In this document: one piece after another, positions 7,458 through 14,209 of the stretch
How the letters are laid out: every line of letters starts with the position of its first letter
Numbering within the stretch: position 1 is the first letter of the stretch
Source: Catellatospora methionotrophica
GTDB lineage: Bacteria > Actinomycetota > Actinomycetes > Mycobacteriales > Micromonosporaceae
DNA length: 50,490 bases
NCBI RefSeq assembly: GCF_011297335.1
Contig: NZ_JAAOTJ010000032.1
Span: 1-50,490, forward strand
Reading direction: 5' to 3'
Program-made: the position numbers and the translations under genes
Notes under the pieces: generated by a model
Database searches by the model: none
Told to the model about the DNA's origin: nothing
What the model saw: only the letters and a program-made list of their open reading frames with translations

Positions 7458-8426
7458 TCAGCGCAGATCGACCCGCAACCGGCCCTGGTCGGTGGCGGTG
7501 ACCTGGGTGCCGAGTTCGGCGCAGGCCTTGCCGAAGCGCCACCCGATCCACTCCGCCTCGTGCGGCGCCGCCGCGCGGGTACGGGTGAAGTCCAGCGCCA
7601 GCGGCACCGCCTCCACCGACACCGGCCCCCGCTCGTCGATGGTGACCTCGAACAGCAGCCCGAGGTCGTTGCGCAGGCCGGGGTCGACGGCGTAGTCGTC
7701 GACGAAGTCGCCGAGGTCGTACAGCACCGGCCCGTGCACACCGTGGAACACGTGCGCCGAGTGCCCGGCCACCAGCGTCGCCCCAGCCGCCAGCAACTGC
7801 GTCGCCGCCTCGCGTACGTGCCCGACCGGCCCGCTGGTCATGTTCGGTCCCCAGTGCGGCGTCACCAGCGCCACGTCGACCTGCGCGGCCATCTCGCCGA
7901 CCAGCGTGGCCAGCCAGTCCGGCAGCCCGCGGCGCAGGTCGGCGAAGGCGACGCCGGGGCTGTCCTCGGTCGCCGCGAAGTCCAGCGGGTGATCGGTCAC
8001 GCCGAGCACGCCGACGCGTACGCCGTCGGCCTCCAGCAGCCGCCAGGCCCGCGCGCGCTCCTGGTCGGGGCCCGCGCCGACGACCGCGACCCCGGCCCGT
8101 TCCAGGTGCTCCAGGGTGTCGGCGAGCGCGACCGGGCCGAAGTCGAGGGCGTGGTTGTTGGCCAGGGTCACGCAGTCGACGCCCAGCCAGGCCAGCAGGC
8201 CAGCGGCCCGGGGCGGGGCGCGGAAGAAGAACGGCTTGCCGGGCGTGGGCCACGGCTCGCCGCGCTCGGAGATGCAGCACTCCAGATTGACCACGCACAG
8301 GTCCGCGGCGGCGGTGAGCTGCTGCACCTGCTCAGCGAAGATCTCCTCGTACGCCGCATGCCCCAGGCTGAGCCGCTCCCCCACGGACCGGCCGAGCATC
8401 GTGTCCCCCGCCAGCACGAGCTTCAC
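7458..8426 (-). CDS. CapA-family metallophosphatase-like protein
   Basis: 322 aa with the PGA_cap (CapA) calcineurin-like fold. Metal-binding motifs appear in order: AGDTMLG (Asp8), NLECCIS (about 48-53), LANNHALDFG (about 89-97), TPHWG and GHSAHVFHGV. CapA proteins take part in poly-gamma-glutamate or other surface polymer production, but actinobacterial members often stand alone, as here with no capB/capC, and act on unknown substrates. No signal peptide is seen with the GTG at 8426. An upstream ATG at 8522 would add a tail overlapping the divergent promoter and is rejected. CACAAT lies 6 bases before the GTG. Confidence 0.75.
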   Translation of the reverse strand: MKLVLAGDTMLGRSVGERLSLGHAAYEEIFAEQVQQLTAAADLCVVNLECCISERGEPWPTPGKPFFFRAPPRAAGLLAWLGVDCVTLANNHALDFGPVALADTLEHLERAGVAVVGAGPDQERARAWRLLEADGVRVGVLGVTDHPLDFAATEDSPGVAFADLRRGLPDWLATLVGEMAAQVDVALVTPHWGPNMTSGPVGHVREAATQLLAAGATLVAGHSAHVFHGVHGPVLYDLGDFVDDYAVDPGLRNDLGLLFEVTIDERGPVSVEAVPLALDFTRTRAAAPHEAEWIGWRFGKACAELGTQVTATDQGRLRVDLR

Positions 8427-8473
8427 GCCCTCATTGTGCGCCCGCTGCGATCTTGCGCCACCTCGGAGCGCCT

Positions 8474-8505
8474 TGTTGCACATTGGTGGCAACAGCGGAT
8501 ACCTT
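8474..8505 (+). promoter_or_regulatory. Promoter with operator-like repeat for the gene at 8513
   Basis: -35 TTGCAC (8476-8481), 18-base spacer and -10 TACCTT (8500-8505), 7 bases before the GTG. An inverted repeat TGTTGC/GCAACA (8474-8479, 8489-8494) overlaps the -35 and could bind a repressor. The divergent capA-like gene starts 48 bases to the left of this repeat. Confidence 0.5.
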
Positions 8506-8512
8506 GCGAAAC

Positions 8513-8983
8513 GTGTCGTCACCCGGTGTCGTCGTCGAGGCCATCCTGCTCTCCGCGCGGGACGGCGGTCTGTGCTTCCGCCAGCGTCGCGCCGAGGTGA
8601 CCGGAGGCGCGCACCCGGACGACGTCGCCCGGCAGCTCGCGGGCCTGTCCCCGTGTACGGACGGCGGGCTGCTGCACTCGACCTCGTGGCGCGTCGAGGA
8701 CGGCGCGGTCGTGCTGACCTACGCCGCCCTGCCCGACCTCGACCCTCAGCACACCCGGCCGGTACGCCTCGACGCGATGACCTCCGGCCCGCACCCGCTC
8801 GCGCCCAGCCCCGCGACCGTCGACCTGGACGCCGTCGCCGCGCACGCGTGCCGCCACCTGGCGATGCTCGCCGACACCGACGCGACCGTGGCCGCCGCCA
8901 CCCGGCTGCAACCGCAGCTGTGGGAACCGCTGCGCAAGCTCACCCCGGTCCCCGCCGGCGCACTGGCCGCCGTCCCGGTCTGA
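8513..8983 (+). CDS. Hypothetical protein, weakly Nudix-like
   Basis: 156 aa, cytoplasmic, no membrane segment. The opening VVVEAILLSARDGGLCFRQRR and the later STSWRVEDGAVVLTYAALPD resemble the strands of Nudix hydrolases, but the catalytic Nudix box (G-x5-E-x7-REUXEEXGU) is absent, so hydrolase activity is doubtful. The GTG at 8513 is chosen because a well-spaced promoter ends 7 bases before it. It is divergent from the capA-like gene with an 86-base shared control region. I do not recognise a defined family. Confidence 0.6.
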   Translation: MSSPGVVVEAILLSARDGGLCFRQRRAEVTGGAHPDDVARQLAGLSPCTDGGLLHSTSWRVEDGAVVLTYAALPDLDPQHTRPVRLDAMTSGPHPLAPSPATVDLDAVAAHACRHLAMLADTDATVAAATRLQPQLWEPLRKLTPVPAGALAAVPV

Positions 8984-9147
8984 ACCCCACGGCGCCGATC
9001 CGCACCGACGTCGCCAGTCCGGTCGCCGACGCCGCAGCGGCACGACGGTTCCTCGCACCACTGGTCGCGGTTGGACCAGACGAGCTCCCCGCATGACCTT
9101 CACCGGCTCGCGCGATCGTGTCGGCCGCCTCCATTCCACGAATTCAT

Positions 9148-9173
9148 GAATAACGGCCGCGTGGATGGGGTAG
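9148..9173 (+). promoter_or_regulatory. Sigma-B-like promoter of the hemerythrin gene
   Basis: -10 GGGTAG (9168-9173) with GAATAA 14 bases upstream fits the actinobacterial general-stress pattern (GNNT, 13-16 bases, GGGTA) loosely. It precedes a 40-base leader with GGGAGG. The rest of the 229-base gap (8984-9212) shows nothing clear. Confidence 0.35.
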
Positions 9174-9212
9174 ATCTCCAAAGGACGACTAATCGGACCT
9201 TCGGGAGGAACC

Positions 9213-9887
9213 ATGAGCCAGACGGCGAGCACCACCCGCCAGAGCAAGGCCGCGACCCCGGCGAAGAAGGCGGCCAAGGCCACCAAGACCGCGGCCAGGA
9301 CCGCGGCGAAGTCCGTGGCGAAGACGGTCGCCAAGGCCGCCCCCAAGTCCGCGGCCAAGACGACGGCCAAGACCTCGCAGGGCAAGAAGTCCATGCCGGC
9401 GGCCGCCGTCGGCCAGGACGCGATCGCGCTGCTGAAGGACGACCACAAGGTGGTCGAGAAGCTGTTCAAGGAGTTCGAGAAGGCCGGCGACTCGGCGTAC
9501 GCCAAGAAGCGCAAGATCGTGGACCAGGTGATCACCGAGCTGACCACCCACGCGTACATCGAGGAGACGCTGTTCTACCCGACGGCGCGCAAGGCCGCTC
9601 CGGAGACCGGCGAGCACGTGCTGGAGAGCGTCGAGGAGCACCACGTGGTGGCCTGGATGATGTCCGAGCTCAAGGACCTCGACGCGCACGACGAGCGCTT
9701 CGACGCCAAGATGACGGTGCTGATGGAGAACGTCCGGCACCACGTCAAGGAGGAGGAGCAGGAGTGGTTCCCGGAGGTCCGCAAGGCGATGAGCCGCGGC
9801 GACCTCAAGGAACTGGGCGCGAAGATGGAGGCGGCCAAGGGCAAGGCCCCGGCCGACCCGCTGAAGCTGCGCAGCGCCAAGTCCTGA
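9213..9887 (+). CDS. Hemerythrin-domain protein with histone-H1-like Lys/Ala tail
   Basis: 224 aa in two parts. Residues 1-62 are almost only Ala, Lys, Thr and Ser in AAK/TAK repeats, like eukaryotic H1 tails or actinobacterial nucleoid proteins, and probably bind DNA or RNA. Residues 68-195 form a hemerythrin HHE four-helix domain with candidate di-iron ligands His78, His113, Glu117, His143/144, His176/177 and Glu181. Such domains bind oxygen or NO or sense iron and oxidative stress. RBS GGGAGG sits 5 bases before the ATG. Two hairpins follow the stop. The tail implies nucleoid localisation, perhaps shielding DNA from iron or ROS (inference). Confidence 0.85.
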   Translation: MSQTASTTRQSKAATPAKKAAKATKTAARTAAKSVAKTVAKAAPKSAAKTTAKTSQGKKSMPAAAVGQDAIALLKDDHKVVEKLFKEFEKAGDSAYAKKRKIVDQVITELTTHAYIEETLFYPTARKAAPETGEHVLESVEEHHVVAWMMSELKDLDAHDERFDAKMTVLMENVRHHVKEEEQEWFPEVRKAMSRGDLKELGAKMEAAKGKAPADPLKLRSAKS

Positions 9888-9896
9888 TCCACCGGC

Positions 9897-9933
9897 CGCC
9901 GCCCCGGACCGTGTACCACGGCCCGGGGCGGCG
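9897..9933. terminator. Terminator hairpin after hemerythrin gene
   Basis: CGCCGCCCCGG (9897-9907) pairs perfectly with 9923-9933 across a 15-base loop, starting 10 bases after the stop codon. No U-tract, as is common in high-GC actinomycetes. Confidence 0.6.
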
Positions 9934-9943
9934 ACGCTGCGTC

Positions 9944-9963
9944 CGGGCCCTTAAGAGGGCCCG
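9944..9963. terminator. Short GC hairpin with TTAAGA loop
   Basis: CGGGCCC TTAAGA GGGCCCG, a second hairpin in tandem with 9897-9933. The TTAAGA loop recalls the centre of the family B palindrome. Confidence 0.5.
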
Positions 9964-9999
9964 AGCGCGGCAGGCAGACCCGCGTGTGATCATCGAGCG

Positions 10000-10755
10000 G
10001 TGACGGTGACGGGTGTGCACGACCGGGACGAGCTGGCGCGGCTGCTCGGCGGCGCTCCGGCGCTGCACGCGTACCAGCTGGGCGATCTCGACGACTTCTT
10101 TTGGCCGTACACGACCTGGTATCGCGAGGGCGACGCGGTCGCGCTGGTCTACCACGGCGGCGGGCTGCCGGTCCTGCTGGCCTTCGACGACCGGCCGCAG
10201 GGGTCGCACGCGCTGCTGGCGGGACTCGTGCCGCTGCTACCCCGGACCTTCTACGCCCACCTGTCCCCCGGCGCCGAGCAGGTGTTCGACGGTTTCGCCT
10301 GCGAGCCCGGCGGGCCGCACCTCAAGCTGGCGCTGACCGACCCGGCCGCGCTCGCCGCGCCGCTCGGTGACGTGCTGACCCCCGCCGACCTGCCGGACCT
10401 GCTGGCTCTCTACGAGGTCGCCTACCCCGGCAACTGGTTCGACGCGCGGATGCTGGAGACCGGGCAGTACGTCGGGGTGCGCCGCGACGGCGAGCTGCTG
10501 GCGGTGGCGGGCGTGCACGTGTGGTCGCCGAAGTACCGGGTGGCGGCGCTGGGCAACGTCACGACACATCCGCGGGCTCGGGGCGAGGGGCTGGCCCGGG
10601 GCGCGGTGTCGGCGCTGTGCAGGCGGCTGCTGGACACCGTCGACCACGTGACCTTGAACGTGAAGGCCGACAACACGGCCGCGCGCGCCCTGTACGCGGG
10701 CCTCGGCTTCACGCAGGCCGCCGCGTACGGCGAGTTCACCTTCACCGCTCGTTGA
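10000..10755 (+). CDS. GNAT-family N-acetyltransferase
   Basis: 251 aa. The C-terminal half (about 125-250) is a GNAT fold: LALYEVAYPGNWFDARML, then acetyl-CoA motif A in NVTTHPRARGEGLARGAVSAL (the RARGEGLA loop binds pyrophosphate) and motif B around NVKADNTAARALYAGLGF. The N-terminal half (HAYQLGDLDDFFWPYTTWY) resembles the substrate-side domain of tandem-type GNATs that has lost cofactor binding. Substrate unknown. The GTG at 10000 is the first reasonable start after the hairpin at 9963. The gene reads toward the alpha-galactosidase with a 72-base gap, possibly co-transcribed. Confidence 0.8.
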   Translation: MTVTGVHDRDELARLLGGAPALHAYQLGDLDDFFWPYTTWYREGDAVALVYHGGGLPVLLAFDDRPQGSHALLAGLVPLLPRTFYAHLSPGAEQVFDGFACEPGGPHLKLALTDPAALAAPLGDVLTPADLPDLLALYEVAYPGNWFDARMLETGQYVGVRRDGELLAVAGVHVWSPKYRVAALGNVTTHPRARGEGLARGAVSALCRRLLDTVDHVTLNVKADNTAARALYAGLGFTQAAAYGEFTFTAR

Positions 10756-10827
10756 CGGACGGGGCTGCGGCTCCTACGCTCGACGCCGTCCGGTGATGTT
10801 GGATTTCGTTGGAACGGGTGGAATTCC

Positions 10828-12936
10828 GTGGGCGGTTCGGAGCTGGTGGCGCTGCGCGCCGCCGGGGTGTCACTGGTGCTCGACGTGGCGGGTCCGGGCG
10901 TGCCGCGGGTGCTGCACTGGGGCGCCGACCTCGGCGAGGCCGTCGACGGGCTCGCCGCCGCGCAGGACGCGGGTGGCAACGCGGTCCCGCCGACCGTGCC
11001 GCTGCTGCCCACCCAGCTCGACCGCTGGGCGGGCCGCCCCGGCCTGTCCGGCCACCGCGACGGCGGGCCCGGCCACCTGCGGCTCAGCCTGACCGCGCCG
11101 GTCACGGTCGTCGCCGACCCGTCCGGCGGGGGTACGGTGACCGCCACGTCCCGCGACGAGCGCGCGGGCATCACGGTGCGCACCGAGCTGGAGCTCACCC
11201 CGCAGGGCCTGATCCGCCAGCGCCACGCCGTCACCAGCACCGCGCCGGGAGTGTGGCATGTCGACAGCCTGCTCTGCCTGCTCCCGGTGCCCGCCCAGGC
11301 CGCCGAGGTGCTCGACTTCACCGGCCGCTGGTCGCGCGAGCGCGCCCCGCAGCGCAGCGCGTTCGGCGACCAGACCATCGCCCACGAGAGCCGCCGCGGC
11401 CGCACCGGCTTCGGCGCGCCGTCGCTGTTCACCGCCGGGACCCCCGGCTTCGGGTTCCGCACCGGCGAGGTGTGGGGCGTGCACGTCGGCTGGTCCGGCG
11501 ACCACCAGCATTTGGCCCAGCGGCTGCCCGAGCGCGACGGCGTGCTCGGCGGCGGCGAGCTGCTGGAACCGGGCGAGGTACGGCTGTCGGAGGGCGAGAC
11601 GTACACCAGCCCGTGGGTGCACTTCGCCTACAGCGGCAGCGGCCTGGACGGGCTGTCCGCGGCCGTGCACGGCTGGCTGCGCGCCCGCCCGTCGCACCCG
11701 GCGTCGCCCCGGCCGCTGACTCTGAACACCTGGGAGGCCGTCTACTTCGACCACGACCTGGACAAGCTGACCGCGCTCGCGCGTACGGCCGCCGAGCTGG
11801 GTGTGGAGCGGTTCGTGCTCGACGACGGCTGGTTCCTGGGCCGCCGCGACGACAAGGCGGGCCTCGGCGACTGGCACGTCGACCCGGACGTGTGGCCCGA
11901 CGGCCTGCACCCGCTGGTGGACGAGGTGAACCGGCTCGGCATGCAGTTCGGCCTGTGGGTCGAGCCGGAGATGGTCAACCCGCGCTCCCGGCTCGCCGAG
12001 CAGCACCCCGACTGGGTGCTGGCCGCGCCCGGCCGGCTGCCCGAGGAGCAGCGCTGGCAGCACGTGCTCGACGTGGCCCGGCCCGAGGTCTTCGCGTACC
12101 TGCTGGAGCGGCTCGACGCGCTGGTCGCCGAGTACCGCCCGGCGTACCTGAAGTGGGACCACAACCGGGACCTGGTCGAGGCGGTCCACGACGGCGCCGC
12201 CGGGGTGCACGCGCAGACCGAGGCCGTGTACCGGCTGCTGGACGCGCTACGCGAGCGGCACCCCGGGCTGGAGATCGAGTCCTGCTCGTCCGGTGGCAGC
12301 CGCGTCGACCTGGGCGTGCTGGCCCGCACCGACCGGGTCTGGGGCTCGGACAACAACGACCCGCTGGAGCGCCAGCACATCCAGCGCTGGACCGGCCTGC
12401 TGCTGCCGCCGGAGCTGGTCGGCAGCCACGTCGGCCCGCCCGTCTCGCACACCAACGGCCGCGCCACGTCGCTGGCGTTCCGGTGCGCGACCGCGCTGTT
12501 CGGCCACGCGGGCATCGAGTGGGACATCACCGGCTGCACCGACGCCGAGCGGGACGCGCTGTGCTCCTGGATCGCGGCGTACCGGCGGCTGCGCGGGCTG
12601 ATCCACACCGGCCGCACGGTGCGGGCCGACCACCCGGACCCGACGGCGTTCCTGCACGGCGTGGTCGCCGCCGACGGCGGGCACGCGCTGTACGCGTACG
12701 CCCAGCTGGGTGCGAGCGCCCGGGACGGCGCGACCCGGCTGCGGCTGCCCGGCCTGGACCCCGACGCGACCTACCGGGTGCGGCTGCTGCCCGAACTGCC
12801 CGGCCCGCAGCTGCACGGTCGGCCCTGGCAGCCCGACCTGGTCCTCACCGGCGCGGCCCTGGCCGGGCACGGCCTGCTCGCGCCGCCGCTGCGCCCCGCC
12901 GAGGCCTTCGTCCTGGAACTCCACCGCCAGCTCTGA
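10828..12936 (+). CDS. Alpha-galactosidase, glycoside hydrolase family 36
   Basis: 702 aa, the normal size of GH36 raffinose/melibiose alpha-galactosidases. An N-terminal beta-sandwich (1-290) precedes the barrel. Signature motifs: LDDGWF, LWVEPEMVNPRS, LKWDHNRD with nucleophile Asp444, ESCSSGGSRVD, and WGSDNNDPLERQ with acid/base Asp508. A beta-sheet C-terminal domain ends near 702. No signal peptide, so it acts inside the cell on imported alpha-galactosides released from plant galactomannan or raffinose sugars. The GTG at 10828 follows a GGTGGA site; the frame has no earlier convincing start. No transporter is adjacent. Confidence 0.93.
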   Translation: MGGSELVALRAAGVSLVLDVAGPGVPRVLHWGADLGEAVDGLAAAQDAGGNAVPPTVPLLPTQLDRWAGRPGLSGHRDGGPGHLRLSLTAPVTVVADPSGGGTVTATSRDERAGITVRTELELTPQGLIRQRHAVTSTAPGVWHVDSLLCLLPVPAQAAEVLDFTGRWSRERAPQRSAFGDQTIAHESRRGRTGFGAPSLFTAGTPGFGFRTGEVWGVHVGWSGDHQHLAQRLPERDGVLGGGELLEPGEVRLSEGETYTSPWVHFAYSGSGLDGLSAAVHGWLRARPSHPASPRPLTLNTWEAVYFDHDLDKLTALARTAAELGVERFVLDDGWFLGRRDDKAGLGDWHVDPDVWPDGLHPLVDEVNRLGMQFGLWVEPEMVNPRSRLAEQHPDWVLAAPGRLPEEQRWQHVLDVARPEVFAYLLERLDALVAEYRPAYLKWDHNRDLVEAVHDGAAGVHAQTEAVYRLLDALRERHPGLEIESCSSGGSRVDLGVLARTDRVWGSDNNDPLERQHIQRWTGLLLPPELVGSHVGPPVSHTNGRATSLAFRCATALFGHAGIEWDITGCTDAERDALCSWIAAYRRLRGLIHTGRTVRADHPDPTAFLHGVVAADGGHALYAYAQLGASARDGATRLRLPGLDPDATYRVRLLPELPGPQLHGRPWQPDLVLTGAALAGHGLLAPPLRPAEAFVLELHRQL

Positions 12937-12948
12937 CGGGCGAGACCC

Positions 12949-12992
12949 GACCGGGTGCGCACGACTCGTCGCCGAGCTGTGCGCACCCGGTC
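12949..12992. terminator. Bidirectional terminator
   Basis: Perfect 14-bp arms (12949-12962, 12979-12992; GACCGGGTGCGCAC) around a 16-base loop, between convergent genes. Confidence 0.75.
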
Positions 12993-13014
12993 GTGGTCGA
13001 ACGCTGCGCGGGGG

Positions 13015-13296
13015 TCAGGGCTGGGACTTGCGCTGCTGCCCGATGCCGACGCCGAGGGCCACGCCGATCGCGACGCCCATGCCGATGCCCAGCGCCAGGT
13101 TGCCCAGGGCCAGGCCCAGGCCGGCACCGATCGCGGTGCCGAGAGCGATGCCCAGGGCGAGGGCGTTGTTCGCGTTCTTGCCCGAGGCCGGTGCGCCGCC
13201 GGATTCCGGGCCGCCTTCGGATTCCGGGCCGCCACCCGATCGACCCGGGTCGTCGCCCTGGTGCTCGACGGGCTTGTCGGGGCCGTTGTCCGTCAC
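13015..13296 (-). CDS. Small glycine-zipper membrane protein
   Basis: 93 aa. The first 45 residues are acidic and rich in Gly, Pro, Ser and Glu with GGPES repeats; residues 48-88 form a long hydrophobic stretch of G-x3-G and A-x3-G spacing (ALALGIALGTAIGAGLGLALG), the glycine-zipper pattern that packs membrane helices and can oligomerise. It ends QQRKSQP. The GTG at 13296 has GAGGAG 5-7 bases upstream, preferred over an ATG at 13320. No known family beyond the zipper; a pore, stress or membrane-packing role is possible. Confidence 0.72.
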   Translation of the reverse strand: MTDNGPDKPVEHQGDDPGRSGGGPESEGGPESGGAPASGKNANNALALGIALGTAIGAGLGLALGNLALGIGMGVAIGVALGVGIGQQRKSQP

Positions 13297-13361
13297 AGTC
13301 GCCTCCTCGCGGTCGTGCATCCGTTGGAGCCGTTCCGATACCCGGTCCGCCCCGGACTATG

Positions 13362-14078
13362 TCAGACCGTGTCATCCCGGCGGTCACCGTGCACGGGTCC
13401 GGGCAGGCCGGGGATCGCGAGCTGCCCGGGGATCTCCGGGGTCGGGCCGCCGGGTTCCCGTTCGGGTCCGCCGGAGACCGGCGGCAGGGGCACCGGGGGC
13501 AGCGGCTCGGTCGGCAACTGCGGGAACAGGCGGGCGAGGGCGGGCAGGCGGCGGGCCATCTCGGCGGGGTCGTCGAAGTTCCAGTGCTCGTCCTGCAGGG
13601 TCTGCAGCCGCGGCTCGCGCCGGTGCTCCTCGACCGCGCGGTAGATGTTGGCGCCGTGGCCGCGTACGCCCTCGAAGGCTTCGGAGGCGGCGTAGTTGAG
13701 CTCCTCCCACTCCGGCCACTCGTCGGCGAGCCAGCCGCCGCGCGCACGACCGGCCAGGCTGCGGACCTGCGGCACGGCCGCCAGCGCGTCGGGGTCGTCG
13801 ACCAGGCGCTCGAAGGACTCCCGGCCCAGGCTCATCAGCCAGGTCCGGAAGTAGCAGAAGCCGTCGTCGGAGCAGCCGCCGAAGATCCGGTATGCCGCGC
13901 CCCACATCAGCCAGGACATGGCACGGTCGGACGCGTCGTCCAGGTGCGCCTCGAAATCCAGGATCTCCTCGACCTCACGTGCCGCGAGCTGCTCCTGGAG
14001 CCACCCCGCCCGGTGCGCCCGGCCGGGCTCCTGCCGCACCGCACGCTCGATGAGCCCCCAGAACTCCCCCACATCCAC
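13362..14078 (-). CDS. DUF4240 domain-containing protein
   Basis: 238 aa. The N-terminal 130 residues match DUF4240 (MDVGEFWGLIERA..., AAREVEEILDFEAHLDD, DDGFCYFRTWLMSLGRESFE), a cytoplasmic family of unknown function related to the WGR/DUF4253 neighbourhood of stand-alone actinobacterial proteins. The C-terminal 50 residues are Pro/Gly-rich and probably disordered. Start GTG 14078 is chosen because the domain begins there; GTG 14087 three codons upstream is equally possible. A 65-base gap separates it from the glycine-zipper gene downstream on the same strand. Confidence 0.75.
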   Translation of the reverse strand: MDVGEFWGLIERAVRQEPGRAHRAGWLQEQLAAREVEEILDFEAHLDDASDRAMSWLMWGAAYRIFGGCSDDGFCYFRTWLMSLGRESFERLVDDPDALAAVPQVRSLAGRARGGWLADEWPEWEELNYAASEAFEGVRGHGANIYRAVEEHRREPRLQTLQDEHWNFDDPAEMARRLPALARLFPQLPTEPLPPVPLPPVSGGPEREPGGPTPEIPGQLAIPGLPGPVHGDRRDDTV

Positions 14079-14209
14079 GGCAGGCACTCTCCCACATCCG
14101 TCCGACGGTCCCACCCCGGCACCGCCGTCGAGCACGGTGCCGGGGTGGTGACACGCCGTCGAACACGTCCACAAGTTCATGATCGACGGCGTGCGGGGTC
14201 GGGCCGGGG

